A DNA stretch of 60,186 nucleotides. Origin: Caulobacteraceae bacterium. GTDB taxonomy: Bacteria > Pseudomonadota > Alphaproteobacteria > Caulobacterales > Caulobacteraceae. The stretch's first letter is position 1. Each line of letters begins with the position of its first letter. This document shows positions 15,905 to 23,893 of this stretch, piece by piece. Made by a program: the position numbers and the translations under genes. Below the pieces are notes generated by a model that worked only from the letters and a program-made list of their open reading frames with translations, was not told the origin of the DNA and ran no database searches. The stretch is taken from the NCBI GenBank assembly GCA_003164925.1, contig PLRV01000037.1, positions 74,145 through 134,330 of the forward strand. Reading direction: 5' to 3'.

Positions 15905-16495
15905 TTAGGCGGGGACTGCAAAGGAAACTCGCGCGCCGCAGCCGCTGCAGAAGCTCGCGTCCTCCTCAAGAGGACTGCTGCACCCCTGGCAAGCGAAGGA
16001 CAGGCGGCCTGCCGACGGCTCGGGTGGCGTTCCGCCCAGGCGCACGAGCTTCCGGGTAGCGAGCGCCGCGAAACGTCCTTGGGGGAACCGGACGAGGTAT
16101 TCTTCGAGGCAGTCAGGGTCGTTCTTGTCGGGAAGAGAGTCCCAGCAGGCCGCGTCGCCGTCTGCCGACGTCGCGGATTCCGCGACAGATGCGCTGACCG
16201 CCGCCTGCGGCTCGTACCGGCTTTGGTCCTGCGCGCCGGGTCCCACGCCCGCCGTATTCGACACTGCGGTGTTGACGATCACCGTAGAGTTCGCCCGGCC
16301 TGGGTCGGTTAGGGACCAGACCAAGCACATGATCCAGCCGATGATCGTCCATCCAAAAAAGAGGTTCAGCGCGAAGACCGCGAACCCCTGCCGGTGCTTG
16401 CGTGCAGCGGCGATGATGGTCGGGATGAAATAGCAGACGGCGGCAACGCACAGCACGAGGAACAAGGAAGAACCGACCTGGCTTGACGACGGCAT
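15905..16495 (-). CDS. Imm-like superinfection-immunity membrane domain with C-terminal zinc ribbon
   Basis: A 196-residue protein. The N-terminal 70 residues contain two helices around AARKHRQGFAVFALNLFFGW, the hallmark of the T4 Imm-type superinfection immunity family, which sits in the inner membrane and can block phage DNA entry. A linker with a DPDCLEEYLVRFPQGRFA segment follows, then a C-terminal zinc ribbon (CQGC and CSGCG, about 170-190). The start has a GGAGG ribosome-binding site. It is the middle gene of a same-strand cluster of envelope proteins. An actual phage-exclusion role is inference from the domain. Confidence 0.7.
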   Translation of the reverse strand: MPSSSQVGSSLFLVLCVAAVCYFIPTIIAAARKHRQGFAVFALNLFFGWTIIGWIMCLVWSLTDPGRANSTVIVNTAVSNTAGVGPGAQDQSRYEPQAAVSASVAESATSADGDAACWDSLPDKNDPDCLEEYLVRFPQGRFAALATRKLVRLGGTPPEPSAGRLSFACQGCSSPLEEDASFCSGCGARVSFAVPA

Positions 16496-16543
16496 GTCAC
16501 CCTCCGACTGCTCTGAAAGTTTCGATAGTCCCGGGCCGGCGGC

Positions 16544-17443
16544 TCACTGCCCGTTGGCCTGCATTCCAGAGGCGACGCCCGCGACCGCACCCTGCAAGAG
16601 CGCACTGCCAAGCTGGTTCCAGAAGCCCTGCGCACTTGCGGCTGCTGCGGGCTTCCACCCCAAGGCCGCGACGAGGTCTGGGGAGGCCAGGACGAGCTTC
16701 GCCGTCTTCACGACTTGCCAGTCGTTGTCCTTGGGGACGGCCACCGACACGTCGAAGCTGCTGCTGCCGGTCTGCGTATAGGAGACGCGCTCGTACTGGC
16801 CGTTGTTCTGCATGGTCTCGACGTAGGCGTTGTCGGAGACCTCGATCTGGGCCGTGACCGTTTGGCCGGAATGGGTGGTCTGTTCGGTGATCGTCTGGTT
16901 CGTCGGATCGAGTTGGAAGGCGCCCGTGGTCTCCTGCCCATGCCGGTCGAGCCCCGAGAAGCTGAGCACCTGCCCCGGTACATCCCACTTGAATGTGATG
17001 TATTGCTGGGGCTCGCCGTCCACTTCCATCCAAGTCTGCCCCGCCATCCCGGCGAGCGGTCCCCACTCGGACTGTGCAGTTGGCGCAGCTGCGCGGCCGT
17101 ATGCCGTGCCGGCGTTCAGCGCGTCCTGAAGCGCCGCCTGCGCATCAGTGTCCGAAGGCGCAAGCCGTACTGCGGCGCGGAAGTCCGAGGTGGCCAAGGT
17201 CCGCTGCCCCTTTTGCAGGTATGCCCGGCCTCGGTTGAGGTATGCGAACTCCTGGTCCGACGAGGCGAGATCCCCTGCCTTCAGGGCGCGGGTGAAGAGG
17301 CGGATGGCCTCGTCGTATGAGCCCTTGTTAAGGGCATCGAGCCCGGCGTTGCCGTCGTCGATACTGGAAGCGTGCGCCACGCCCGCCAGGAGCGTCGCGG
17401 CCGCCATAAGCGCAACAGCACTCGTTCCGAACGCTCCCCTCAT
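16544..17443 (-). CDS. Exported TPR protein (module 1 of two paralogues)
   Basis: A 299-residue exported protein with signal peptide (VALMAAATLLAGVAHAS). A tetratricopeptide region (about 28-105; DDGNAGLDALNKGSYDEAI, AYLNRGRAYLQKGQ) is followed by a beta-rich domain (about 120-260) with GPLAGMAGQTWMEVDGEP and a C-terminal helical tail (QLGSALLQGAVAGVASG). A second island protein at 23894-24865 has the same order and motifs, so they are paralogues. Its ATG overlaps the stop of the upstream FG-repeat protein (ATGA), which shows tight coupling. The function is unknown; a periplasmic scaffold is plausible. Confidence 0.75.
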   Translation of the reverse strand: MRGAFGTSAVALMAAATLLAGVAHASSIDDGNAGLDALNKGSYDEAIRLFTRALKAGDLASSDQEFAYLNRGRAYLQKGQRTLATSDFRAAVRLAPSDTDAQAALQDALNAGTAYGRAAAPTAQSEWGPLAGMAGQTWMEVDGEPQQYITFKWDVPGQVLSFSGLDRHGQETTGAFQLDPTNQTITEQTTHSGQTVTAQIEVSDNAYVETMQNNGQYERVSYTQTGSSSFDVSVAVPKDNDWQVVKTAKLVLASPDLVAALGWKPAAAASAQGFWNQLGSALLQGAVAGVASGMQANGQ

Positions 17444-18291
17444 TGCCCTGTCCCTGGGTCAGCGGGTGCGTCGGCCACGAATTCCCCTTGGGGAACGTCG
17501 TCGCCCTCTTCAAATGCGCTATGCACGACGTCCTGAACTTGGCCGGTCGTAGGATCGACGAGGAGGAGGTCAGGACCGTACCGGACCCACTGGAGCCCCG
17601 GCGGCGGCGGCTCGATCTGATAGGCGGCGTAGTCGGTGATGTAGTATTGGTCGACCAGGAAGATTATCGGCAACCGATAGCCTATCTCATAGCGCCGATA
17701 CCGATAGCCTGCCGGCCACGCATAGCGGGCCACGTGGAAGGGATGGTAGGTGCGACCGTGGTATTGGTACACGCGGCCGGTCAGGCTCCGGCGCACCTCA
17801 CCGCCCGCGACTCGTTCTGTGCCCGCATGTCCGAAGCTTCGTGCTTCTGGAGTGGCGGCACCAAAATGCCGTTCGCCGGCCCCCATCGCAGGGCCGCTCC
17901 CAGAGCCGAAATGCCGCTCCACCGGCGCGGTCCGAGGCGTAGCCGCCGACCCGAAGGTTTGCGGCGCTGCCCGCGATGCCCCGCCACCAGCAGCGCCGAA
18001 GCTATGCTGTCCCACAGAATTCTGCGGTGTCGGCGCTGAGCCGAATGGCCGCTGCTGCACGTTGCGCGCCTGTGCGGGCGCACCAAAGCTTTGTTGTTGA
18101 GGGGCGGACGGGCGCACAGCCGGGGCACGGCCGACTGCCGGCGCTTGCTGCCGGACCGCCGGTGCGGCGGCGGGCCTCGCCGCCGCCTGGCACTTCTGGT
18201 TCGGAGGACAGTTTGCCGCGAGGGCCAGCGATGGCGCGCCGAGCGCCAGGGCAAGGGAGATGGCTACTGGCGTGGCGGGCGACGGCTTCAT
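17440..18291 (-). CDS. Exported low-complexity protein with repeated xFG motifs, RcnB-like end
   Basis: A 283-residue exported protein read from ATG 18291, which has AGGAG upstream; the longer frame to 18393 is rejected. A signal peptide (ISLALALGAPSLALA) is followed by about 120 Ala/Pro/Gln-rich residues. These carry a repeated xFG motif about every 15 residues: QSFGAP, RPFGSA, HSFGAA, QTFGSA, RHFGSG, RHFGAA, RSFGHA. The C-terminal part (Tyr/Arg-rich, WPAGYRYRRYEIGYRLP) resembles RcnB-type periplasmic proteins. The next gene, a TPR protein, overlaps its stop. A larger island protein (21517-23871) has similar spaced xF motifs. Confidence 0.7.
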   Translation of the reverse strand: MKPSPATPVAISLALALGAPSLALAANCPPNQKCQAAARPAAAPAVRQQAPAVGRAPAVRPSAPQQQSFGAPAQARNVQQRPFGSAPTPQNSVGQHSFGAAGGGASRAAPQTFGSAATPRTAPVERHFGSGSGPAMGAGERHFGAATPEARSFGHAGTERVAGGEVRRSLTGRVYQYHGRTYHPFHVARYAWPAGYRYRRYEIGYRLPIIFLVDQYYITDYAAYQIEPPPPGLQWVRYGPDLLLVDPTTGQVQDVVHSAFEEGDDVPQGEFVADAPADPGTGQ

Positions 18292-18367
18292 GCGGGCTCC
18301 TGTAGGGATTGGATTTCGACGTACTGGGCACGCCAGAGCCGGGCTCTGGATGGGACGGTGCGGGCGC

Positions 18368-18673
18368 TCATGATTTCGCTTCCTCCGCACCAAGGTCTTT
18401 CACAGGCGGATACCGCTGCAGTGTGAGGCCGCCTGTGGTATCGTCCGACAAATCGGATTCGCACGGCGCTTTGTCGCCTTCAGCGGGGAGAAGATCGGGC
18501 TTGTTGAGCTCTTCGAGGATTGCCGTCGTCGTCCGGGCAACCGTACGGCCGCGCAGCACGTCGCTTACGGAAGCGCGGGGCAGGCCTTTGGCCTGCTCGA
18601 ACGCCCCGACCGAGCCGTACCGCCGCCGGAGGAGGGCTTTGACGTCCTCCCGGTGCCAGCTTTCGAGTCCCAC
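18368..18673 (-). CDS. Ner/Nlp-like winged HTH regulator
   Basis: A 101-residue protein starting at GTG 18673. The first 70 residues match the Ner/Nlp (SfsB) DNA-binding domain: WHREDVKALLRRRYGSVGAFE, then the recognition region LPRASVSDVLRGR. In Mu-like phages Ner opposes the main repressor. Here it is divergent from a CI/LexA-type repressor 29 bases away, the same regulatory geometry. The acidic C-terminal 30 residues are of unknown role. Confidence 0.75.
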   Translation of the reverse strand: MGLESWHREDVKALLRRRYGSVGAFEQAKGLPRASVSDVLRGRTVARTTTAILEELNKPDLLPAEGDKAPCESDLSDDTTGGLTLQRYPPVKDLGAEEAKS

Positions 18674-18692
18674 GTTGCCCCCAACCGGATTT

Positions 18693-18711
18693 AAGGTCCG
18701 TAATGCCGGAC
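18693..18711. promoter_or_regulatory. Operator between Ner-like and repressor genes
   Basis: An inverted repeat GTCCG/CGGAC (18696-18700 with 18707-18711) straddles the repressor start codon (ATG 18703). This suggests autorepression that blocks translation or transcription start. Confidence 0.45.
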
Positions 18712-19383
18712 GATAACGCGGTTAATCGTACTACTCAAGCGCGAATCCGCAGCGATGCATTTTCTGCGCGCCTTGAAGCCGCGCTGGCTGGCCGGGATAA
18801 GGCGTGGCTTGCACGGGAAACCGGATTATCGACCTCCACCATCGGCGACTACGCCAAGGGCTCTATCCCTGGAGCTGACCGGGCGTTCGCGATGGCAGAC
18901 GCGCTTGGGGTCGGCGCGCGTTGGCTGGTGACGGGCGAGAAAGACCAAGCGCCCGCGCTCGGGGACGAGTGGGTCATGCTTCCCTATTACGACCCCTACA
19001 CGCTCAAGCCCGACGGCAAGCCGGACCCGCTGTACGGGATTCCGGTGCGTAGGGATTGGCTCCTGAGCGCCACGCGAACGAGCGGCGGCTGGTGGCTCAC
19101 CGAAATGCCGGCGGACTTGCGCAGTTCCGGCGCGCGCTTTGGCGACGTCATCGTCTGCCAAGACCCGCCCGGCCGCATTACCGACGGTGGCCTTTATCTT
19201 TTCCAGCTTGGCGAGGGGCTCGCCGTCCGGCGGGCGGTGCTATGGCCGGAAACTCGTGAGCGGTCATCGCGGACCATGCCGGCCGAGCATCCGGATGAAG
19301 AGCAGCTCCACATATTCGCCGACGAGGCGGGCGCGCTGTCGGTGCTCGGCATCGTCCGAGCGCTTTACTTGAAGAGCGTCTGA
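18703..19383 (+). CDS. Phage-type repressor (HTH + S24/LexA-like domain)
   Basis: A 226-residue protein. The N-terminal HTH (about 20-62; KAWLARETGLSTSTIGDYAKG) is followed by a peptidase-S24-like C-terminal domain (about 85-225; FGDVIVCQDPPGRITDGGLYLF). CI-type repressors keep mobile elements silent and may self-cleave on DNA damage. The usual catalytic Ser sits after an MxP/SMxP-type motif; here the corresponding segment WWLTEMPADLRSSGA is shifted, so cleavage competence is uncertain. It is divergent from the Ner-like gene. It may be the island's master switch. Confidence 0.85.
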   Translation: MPDDNAVNRTTQARIRSDAFSARLEAALAGRDKAWLARETGLSTSTIGDYAKGSIPGADRAFAMADALGVGARWLVTGEKDQAPALGDEWVMLPYYDPYTLKPDGKPDPLYGIPVRRDWLLSATRTSGGWWLTEMPADLRSSGARFGDVIVCQDPPGRITDGGLYLFQLGEGLAVRRAVLWPETRERSSRTMPAEHPDEEQLHIFADEAGALSVLGIVRALYLKSV

Positions 19384-19391
19384 AGCTGGCT

Positions 19392-19739
19392 CTATCCCGG
19401 CGTTATAAGGAGCCGGTATCGGAGGATGAGACCCCTGCTTCGGGCTTCCCCGAGCGAGATGTCCGTGAGGCCCGAAAGGTCGGTCGGGGGATCGTCGTCC
19501 GCCTCGAGCCGATCGCCGGTGGCCGGCTCGATTCCCAATCGTGAATAGGCCATGGCCCAGATGACACCCAGGGCCATGTCCTTACGCACCGGAAAGTCGA
19601 GCACCCGCCCCGCCTGGACGTGCTGTATGTTAATGAGAGCCAGGTCGTTTTCACACGAAGGAGGCTCTTCGGTGGGAGCGTCGCCCGAACCCGCTTCGGA
19701 CACACCGCTGCCGTGCCTGTCGGCACCTTTTTCGCGCAC
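19392..19739 (-). CDS. Hypothetical protein divergent from the Xre-RES operon
   Basis: A 115-residue protein from GTG 19739. The C-terminal half (about 50-115) has an ordered look (VRKDMALGVIWAMAYSRLG), while the N-terminal 30 residues are low complexity. No family is recognised. It converges with the repressor gene (9 bases between stops) and diverges from the antitoxin gene, sharing the GGACTA-rich region. It could be a separate regulator or part of the toxin module. Moderate confidence that it is expressed. Confidence 0.5.
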   Translation of the reverse strand: MREKGADRHGSGVSEAGSGDAPTEEPPSCENDLALINIQHVQAGRVLDFPVRKDMALGVIWAMAYSRLGIEPATGDRLEADDDPPTDLSGLTDISLGEARSRGLILRYRLLITPG

Positions 19740-19770
19740 TGGAAACCCCGCTTGGCGCTAATCGCGATTC

Positions 19771-19852
19771 GGACTATTTATCCGCACTAGTCCGCGCTTG
19801 GACTAATTCCATATTCGGACTAAAACTCGTCGTCAAGATTGATTCTGGACTA
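19771..19852. promoter_or_regulatory. Array of GGACTA operator motifs upstream of antitoxin
   Basis: Four direct GGACTA copies start at 19771, 19800, 19817 and 19847, and one reversed copy (TAGTCC) is at 19788-19793. The last lies 8 bases before the antitoxin ATG. Such an array is typical of autoregulated toxin-antitoxin promoters. No Shine-Dalgarno is seen before ATG 19860, so the transcript may be nearly leaderless. Confidence 0.65.
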
Positions 19853-19859
19853 TTTGTTA

Positions 19860-20240
19860 ATGGCCGCAGCGCACCCGACCGAGACGACGACCGTCGATAG
19901 CCGAACAGCGCTCGACGCATTTTTCCGCGTTGCCGATGCCTGGGGGCTTTCGACCGACCAGCAGATCGTCCTGCTCGGTGCGCCCGCGCGCTCGACCTTC
20001 TTCAAGTGGAAGAAGGAAGGCGGCCTGCTGCCAAACGACACCATCGAACGCATCTCCCACCTCCTCAATATCTATAAGTGCCTGGAGATCCTGCTGCCCG
20101 AGCCATCGGCCGCCGACGGGTGGATCAAGCGCCCCAGCCGGTACTGGGAGGGCCAGAGCGCCCTTGAGAAGATGCTGCGCGGGCGCATGGCCGACATCAT
20201 CGACGTGCGCCGGTATCTCGACGCGAGCCGAGGCGGCTAG
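19860..20240 (+). CDS. Xre/MbcA/ParS-type antitoxin of RES module
   Basis: A 126-residue protein with an N-terminal Xre-like HTH (about 15-60; TDQQIVLLGAPARSTFFKWKK) and a C-terminal toxin-binding domain (DUF2384-type; about 70-120, LEKMLRGRMADIIDVRRYLD). It binds and neutralises the RES protein and represses the shared promoter. The stop codon is followed directly by the toxin ATG with no gap. The ATG at 19860 is preferred over the TTG at 19839, which lies inside the operator array. Confidence 0.88.
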   Translation: MAAAHPTETTTVDSRTALDAFFRVADAWGLSTDQQIVLLGAPARSTFFKWKKEGGLLPNDTIERISHLLNIYKCLEILLPEPSAADGWIKRPSRYWEGQSALEKMLRGRMADIIDVRRYLDASRGG

Positions 20241-20918
20241 ATGGACCTGCCCACCATTGAGATCGAGGCGGAGTATTTCCGCCTCATCCCATCAAGGTTC
20301 CCGCCCGTCCCGCTCTATGCCCGAATCGCGCCGGAGGAAGCATGGGCCGGCATATTGGCAGTCGAGCAATTCACGAACCCGCGCCTTGCGGCGCGCACGG
20401 TGCTTGCCGGTGACGTCAAAGAGGAAGATTCCTCGCCACGCTTCCAGAACTGGAACCACGCCCCTTTCGTCTATGGGGATCCCGACGGTAGCCGCTTCCT
20501 GGACTCCCGATTCGGGACGCTTGAGCTGGCCGACTCGCGCGCGACCGCGCTCGCCGTCTCGGTTCGACGGCGCGAACAATTCCTGAGCATGACGAGCGAG
20601 CCCACCCTCGGACTCGACATGCGGCTCCTTAGGGTGCCGGTATCTGGCGCATTTGCGGACGGACGTGATTTGCCGCCCGCACTGAGCCAGGCTGAGCGGT
20701 GGCGGATCGGCCTGGCCCTCTTCGAGGCTGGGACAGCCGGCATTGTCTATCCGTGCCCCATTCGGGCAGCAGGTGCATGTCTCTCGGTCTTTGATCCGGG
20801 GACGCTCGGCAGGAGCATCCAGGCCGAGCACTACCGGTTCGTGTGGAACGGGACACAGATACCGACACTCTATGATTTCCAAGATGGCGAGGAAATTACC
20901 GTCAAAAATCTGTGGTGA
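20241..20918 (+). CDS. RES-domain toxin, active-site residues apparently changed
   Basis: A 225-residue RES-domain protein; family toxins degrade NAD+ in the cytoplasm. The N-terminal YFRLIPSRFPP carries the conserved Arg (R14), and the segments FGTLELADSRATALAV and GIVYPCPIRAAGACLSVFDP align with the second and third blocks. The family is named for invariant Arg, Glu and Ser. As I align it, the Glu position (usually in an AET/LE segment) is Val106 and the Ser (usually YPS) is Cys172. So the protein may be weak or inactive, or belong to a divergent branch. It directly follows the antitoxin. Confidence 0.85.
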   Translation: MDLPTIEIEAEYFRLIPSRFPPVPLYARIAPEEAWAGILAVEQFTNPRLAARTVLAGDVKEEDSSPRFQNWNHAPFVYGDPDGSRFLDSRFGTLELADSRATALAVSVRRREQFLSMTSEPTLGLDMRLLRVPVSGAFADGRDLPPALSQAERWRIGLALFEAGTAGIVYPCPIRAAGACLSVFDPGTLGRSIQAEHYRFVWNGTQIPTLYDFQDGEEITVKNLW

Positions 20919-21044
20919 AATGTCAAGATGAACAAGTATCGGAAATTTAAACAGTAATCCCCAAAGGATCGCGATTCTGAAGGCCAGATAGGTCTCTTTT
21001 CCGGTTAATTTTGGCTATCAAATTAAGCCAAACCCAATGCACTA

Positions 21045-21482
21045 CTAGATGCAATTATCGATGCACCTCCAAAATGCTGCGCATACTTCTGTCATACTGC
21101 CTGAAACCACCTCGGACATTGAGGTCATCGCGTCATAAGATTTTCCACGCCGGGTTGGGGTAAACTCGATTTTGTCCGCTTGCCGCAAAATACTCACTTT
21201 CTTAAATAGGCTTCTCATCTCTTTATCGGAGCCGACGCTCAAGGTTATGTTTCTAAATTTGACGAGTTTGGAAAGGGCGTCGCGGTTAGGCGCGTCCACC
21301 CCGGCAATGGATTTATCTAAACTAGATTCAATCCCAGTGTATAAAAAATTGCATGGCACATCTATATTTAACTTTACAATATTATTTGTTCCGGTCCAGT
21401 ATCCCGCCTTTGTTTTATTGAACGATATCAGGAATATATCAAATTTACCGATATAAGCAGAGCACGCACTGTACGTATTCAT
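21045..21482 (-). CDS. AT-rich small gene after FG-repeat protein; immunity candidate
   Basis: A 145-residue protein with no recognisable family, encoded in DNA clearly richer in A+T than its neighbours. It begins 34 bases after the stop of the large secreted FG-repeat gene on the same strand. Composition includes several aromatic residues and Lys (FDIFLISFNKTKAGYWTG). A small foreign-composition gene directly behind a large exported protein is the usual place for an immunity protein, but nothing in its sequence proves that. It could also be an unrelated insert. Confidence 0.55.
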   Translation of the reverse strand: MNTYSACSAYIGKFDIFLISFNKTKAGYWTGTNNIVKLNIDVPCNFLYTGIESSLDKSIAGVDAPNRDALSKLVKFRNITLSVGSDKEMRSLFKKVSILRQADKIEFTPTRRGKSYDAMTSMSEVVSGSMTEVCAAFWRCIDNCI

Positions 21483-21516
21483 GAGAATAATATTACCATG
21501 TAAACTTCCCTATTCG

Positions 21517-23871
21517 TTATGGCGGCACCTCGCTAACAGCATTACCAACCTCTACCACATCGACCGTGACACCTTGATACGTTGATTCCACCTCGGCCTT
21601 TATAGCAGATATCGCAGCTTTTTGCTCTTCGGTTGCCGCTCCCGGCTGCACACCAATCTTTAAAACCTTTGACGTTATGTCCGAAGCTTTTACTTCTATA
21701 TTTCCGACCTCCGCTCCCTCAAAATTTGCAAGCTGTTGGGCGGATGACCGTATGGTTGATTTTAGAGCAGACGTTGAATTTACGTAAGTCTGTGCTGTTA
21801 AGTCTATGGTCTTTACAGACGTAGCGACGCCGTTTGTAATGTCATCAATTACTGGAAAATTCGGAACGACACTACTGAGGCTTGGCGTGTGACCCAACGT
21901 CTCTGCTTCCAGAGCCACGCCCCTCACGACCGGGGGAAGACCCCAAGCACTTGATGCAGCCGACGAGCCGATAACGCTTGGCGTAACGGAAGGGGTAACT
22001 GCGGCAACGCCAGCGGCGGCCGTTGCCCTAGCCGCACTACTTGCATTGCCCGTAGCAGTGTTGCTTGAGCTGTTCGCCTTTCCGGTTGTTCCGCTCCCGG
22101 TGGAATTTGCCGCCGAGACAACACTCGCTGTCGCTGGTGTGGAATTTGCGATCTGAAAGGACGCCGCAGCATTTTTCGGTGTCACTTGAAGATAGGTAGA
22201 TACGGCCGATAGCCCCGGCGCTGCAGTTGGCGCTACGCCCTGTGAGATCACGCCTGCAGACGAGGATAGCAACGCGCTTAATGTGTCGGGAGACTTTGCG
22301 GTCGTCGTTCCAACAGATGCGTTCGGCTTTGAACTCGAAACAGATGCGACGGTTGCAGGTGTCGCGGTTCCAATAGAAACATTTGTGGCAGCGCTGGTGG
22401 CTGGCACGGCCCTTACGGGGGCGGTACTAGCTGTGTTGACCCTCGCATTGATTGTGTTGGCACTGCTCGCCGCAGCCATCGCTGCCCACGCGGCGTTGTT
22501 CTGTGTTTGCGCCGTTTGGTTGGCCGCTTGCACCTGATCGTGCGTCTTAGCGGCGGCGGCGTTCTGGGCGGTCCAATAGGCTAGGCTTTGCGCCGATTGC
22601 GCTTGGGTGGCGGCCTGCGCAGCAGCAGCCTTGGCGTTGATGGTACTGGCACTGCTCGCCGCAGCCATCGCTGCCCAGCGAGGATCATTCTCGTTGGCCT
22701 GAAACTGTGCGTCTTGAGCCGCCTGCGCCTGATCGTGCGTCTTAGCGGCGGCGGCGTTCTGGGCGGTCCAATAGGCTAGGCTCTGCGCCGCTTGCGCTTC
22801 GGTGGCCGCACTCGCAGCGCTGGCTCGCGCATTGATCGCCTCACGAGTGTATGGAGCGTCAGTAACAGCCCACGCCGCGTTGGTTTGAGCTTGAAGGGCT
22901 TGGTTTGCAGCATCAGAAGCGGTCGCTCTCGCATTAACGGCGGCGCGGCTGAAATCATCTGCAGCGTAGGGCACTGCCGTGTTGCTCTGCGGCGAAACGG
23001 ACTGACTCGAGGATGCTACGTTCGCCGGCGACGATCCGGCCCCAAAACGTCTCTGCGGTGTCTGAGAACCGTTCTGGGCGGCCGATGAGCCCTGAGACGG
23101 TGAGTTAGCGGAATTGGCAACGAGGGCAGGCGCTAAATTTGGTTGAGCGGCGACAGCTCTAAATCGGCGCTGTTGGAATGGGGCTTGTGTTGAAGAGCCA
23201 GAAGATACCGAGCCGCCATTTGGGGCTGAAGCGGTAGCCTGGCCGGAATTTCCGAGGGTGCCGTCAGTGCCGGAAGCTCGGAATCTGCGCTGCGTCGAAG
23301 AATTGGTCGGTGCGGTTACAGGAGCGTAGGGTGGCGAGACTGCATCCGCGACGCTGCCATTGGCGGCGCTCGGCGTTCCCGCGGTCTGGAAGCGCCGCCG
23401 CTGGACAGCTGAGGATCCTTGGGGCCCCGACGAATAATCGCTCGCGCCAGCTTCTGATGCGCCCTGAGTTTGCGAAGCGATCGATCCAGAGCCGGAATAG
23501 CTAGAAGCACCTGTGCTTCCGAAACGCCGCCGCGTCTGCAAAGTGGTCTGGCTCGCAGCCGCGTCAAGAACCGGAGCTGAACCCCGATTTCGAAAGCCGC
23601 CAGCGTTGGGAGTCTGAATTGGCGGGCTGGCTGCAGACGCCGATGGAAATACTTGGCCCGGCGAGTTTGGGCTGCTCTGCGCGCCGTTTTGGGTTCCAAA
23701 GCCTCCTGTCCTTCCGCGAGCTCTGTTCTGAGTTGCCACCCCAGATTGGCTTTGCGTGGAGGAGGCCTGGCCCCGTCCATGCCCGTACCCCCCTGATTGA
23801 TCCTGCCCGAATGCTGAACAGAAGCTGGAGGCTAGAGCTGCGAGCGTGCAGGCGAAAAGCAACTGACGCAT
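21517..23871 (-). CDS. Large exported low-complexity protein with RRF repeats (module 2)
   Basis: A 784-residue exported protein from ATG 23871 (GGGAGG upstream; the frame to 23988 is rejected). The signal peptide is LLFACTLAALASSFCSAFGQ. Residues about 60-290 are Ser/Gly/Gln-rich with five RRF boxes about 35-40 residues apart (RRRFGST, RRRFQTA, RRFRASG, RRFRAVA, RRFGAGS). About 300-480 hold Ala-rich 63-65-residue tandem repeats (AQSLAYWTAQNAAAAKTHDQ). The Ala/Thr/Ser-rich end closes with an ordered segment including VLKIGVQPGAATEEQKAA. That last part resembles, in form only, C-terminal segments of some polymorphic toxins. It follows its TPR partner gene closely. Confidence 0.7.
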   Translation of the reverse strand: MRQLLFACTLAALASSFCSAFGQDQSGGYGHGRGQASSTQSQSGVATQNRARGRTGGFGTQNGAQSSPNSPGQVFPSASAASPPIQTPNAGGFRNRGSAPVLDAAASQTTLQTRRRFGSTGASSYSGSGSIASQTQGASEAGASDYSSGPQGSSAVQRRRFQTAGTPSAANGSVADAVSPPYAPVTAPTNSSTQRRFRASGTDGTLGNSGQATASAPNGGSVSSGSSTQAPFQQRRFRAVAAQPNLAPALVANSANSPSQGSSAAQNGSQTPQRRFGAGSSPANVASSSQSVSPQSNTAVPYAADDFSRAAVNARATASDAANQALQAQTNAAWAVTDAPYTREAINARASAASAATEAQAAQSLAYWTAQNAAAAKTHDQAQAAQDAQFQANENDPRWAAMAAASSASTINAKAAAAQAATQAQSAQSLAYWTAQNAAAAKTHDQVQAANQTAQTQNNAAWAAMAAASSANTINARVNTASTAPVRAVPATSAATNVSIGTATPATVASVSSSKPNASVGTTTAKSPDTLSALLSSSAGVISQGVAPTAAPGLSAVSTYLQVTPKNAAASFQIANSTPATASVVSAANSTGSGTTGKANSSSNTATGNASSAARATAAAGVAAVTPSVTPSVIGSSAASSAWGLPPVVRGVALEAETLGHTPSLSSVVPNFPVIDDITNGVATSVKTIDLTAQTYVNSTSALKSTIRSSAQQLANFEGAEVGNIEVKASDITSKVLKIGVQPGAATEEQKAAISAIKAEVESTYQGVTVDVVEVGNAVSEVPP
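22455..22860. repeat. Tandem 189-195-bp repeat inside the FG-repeat gene
   Basis: At least two near-identical units, for example the 60-bp stretch starting at 22534 and again at 22729, and the block starting near 22460 and again near 22649. They encode the Ala-rich AQSLAYWTAQN units and could vary in number by slippage or recombination. Confidence 0.8.
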
Positions 23872-23893
23872 GAGAGCCTCCCCAGGCTTGTCC

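Noticed and set aside
22455-22860. CRISPR-like array
   Set aside because: Repeats are long (about 190 bp), in frame and coding; there are no short repeats with unique spacers, and no cas genes.
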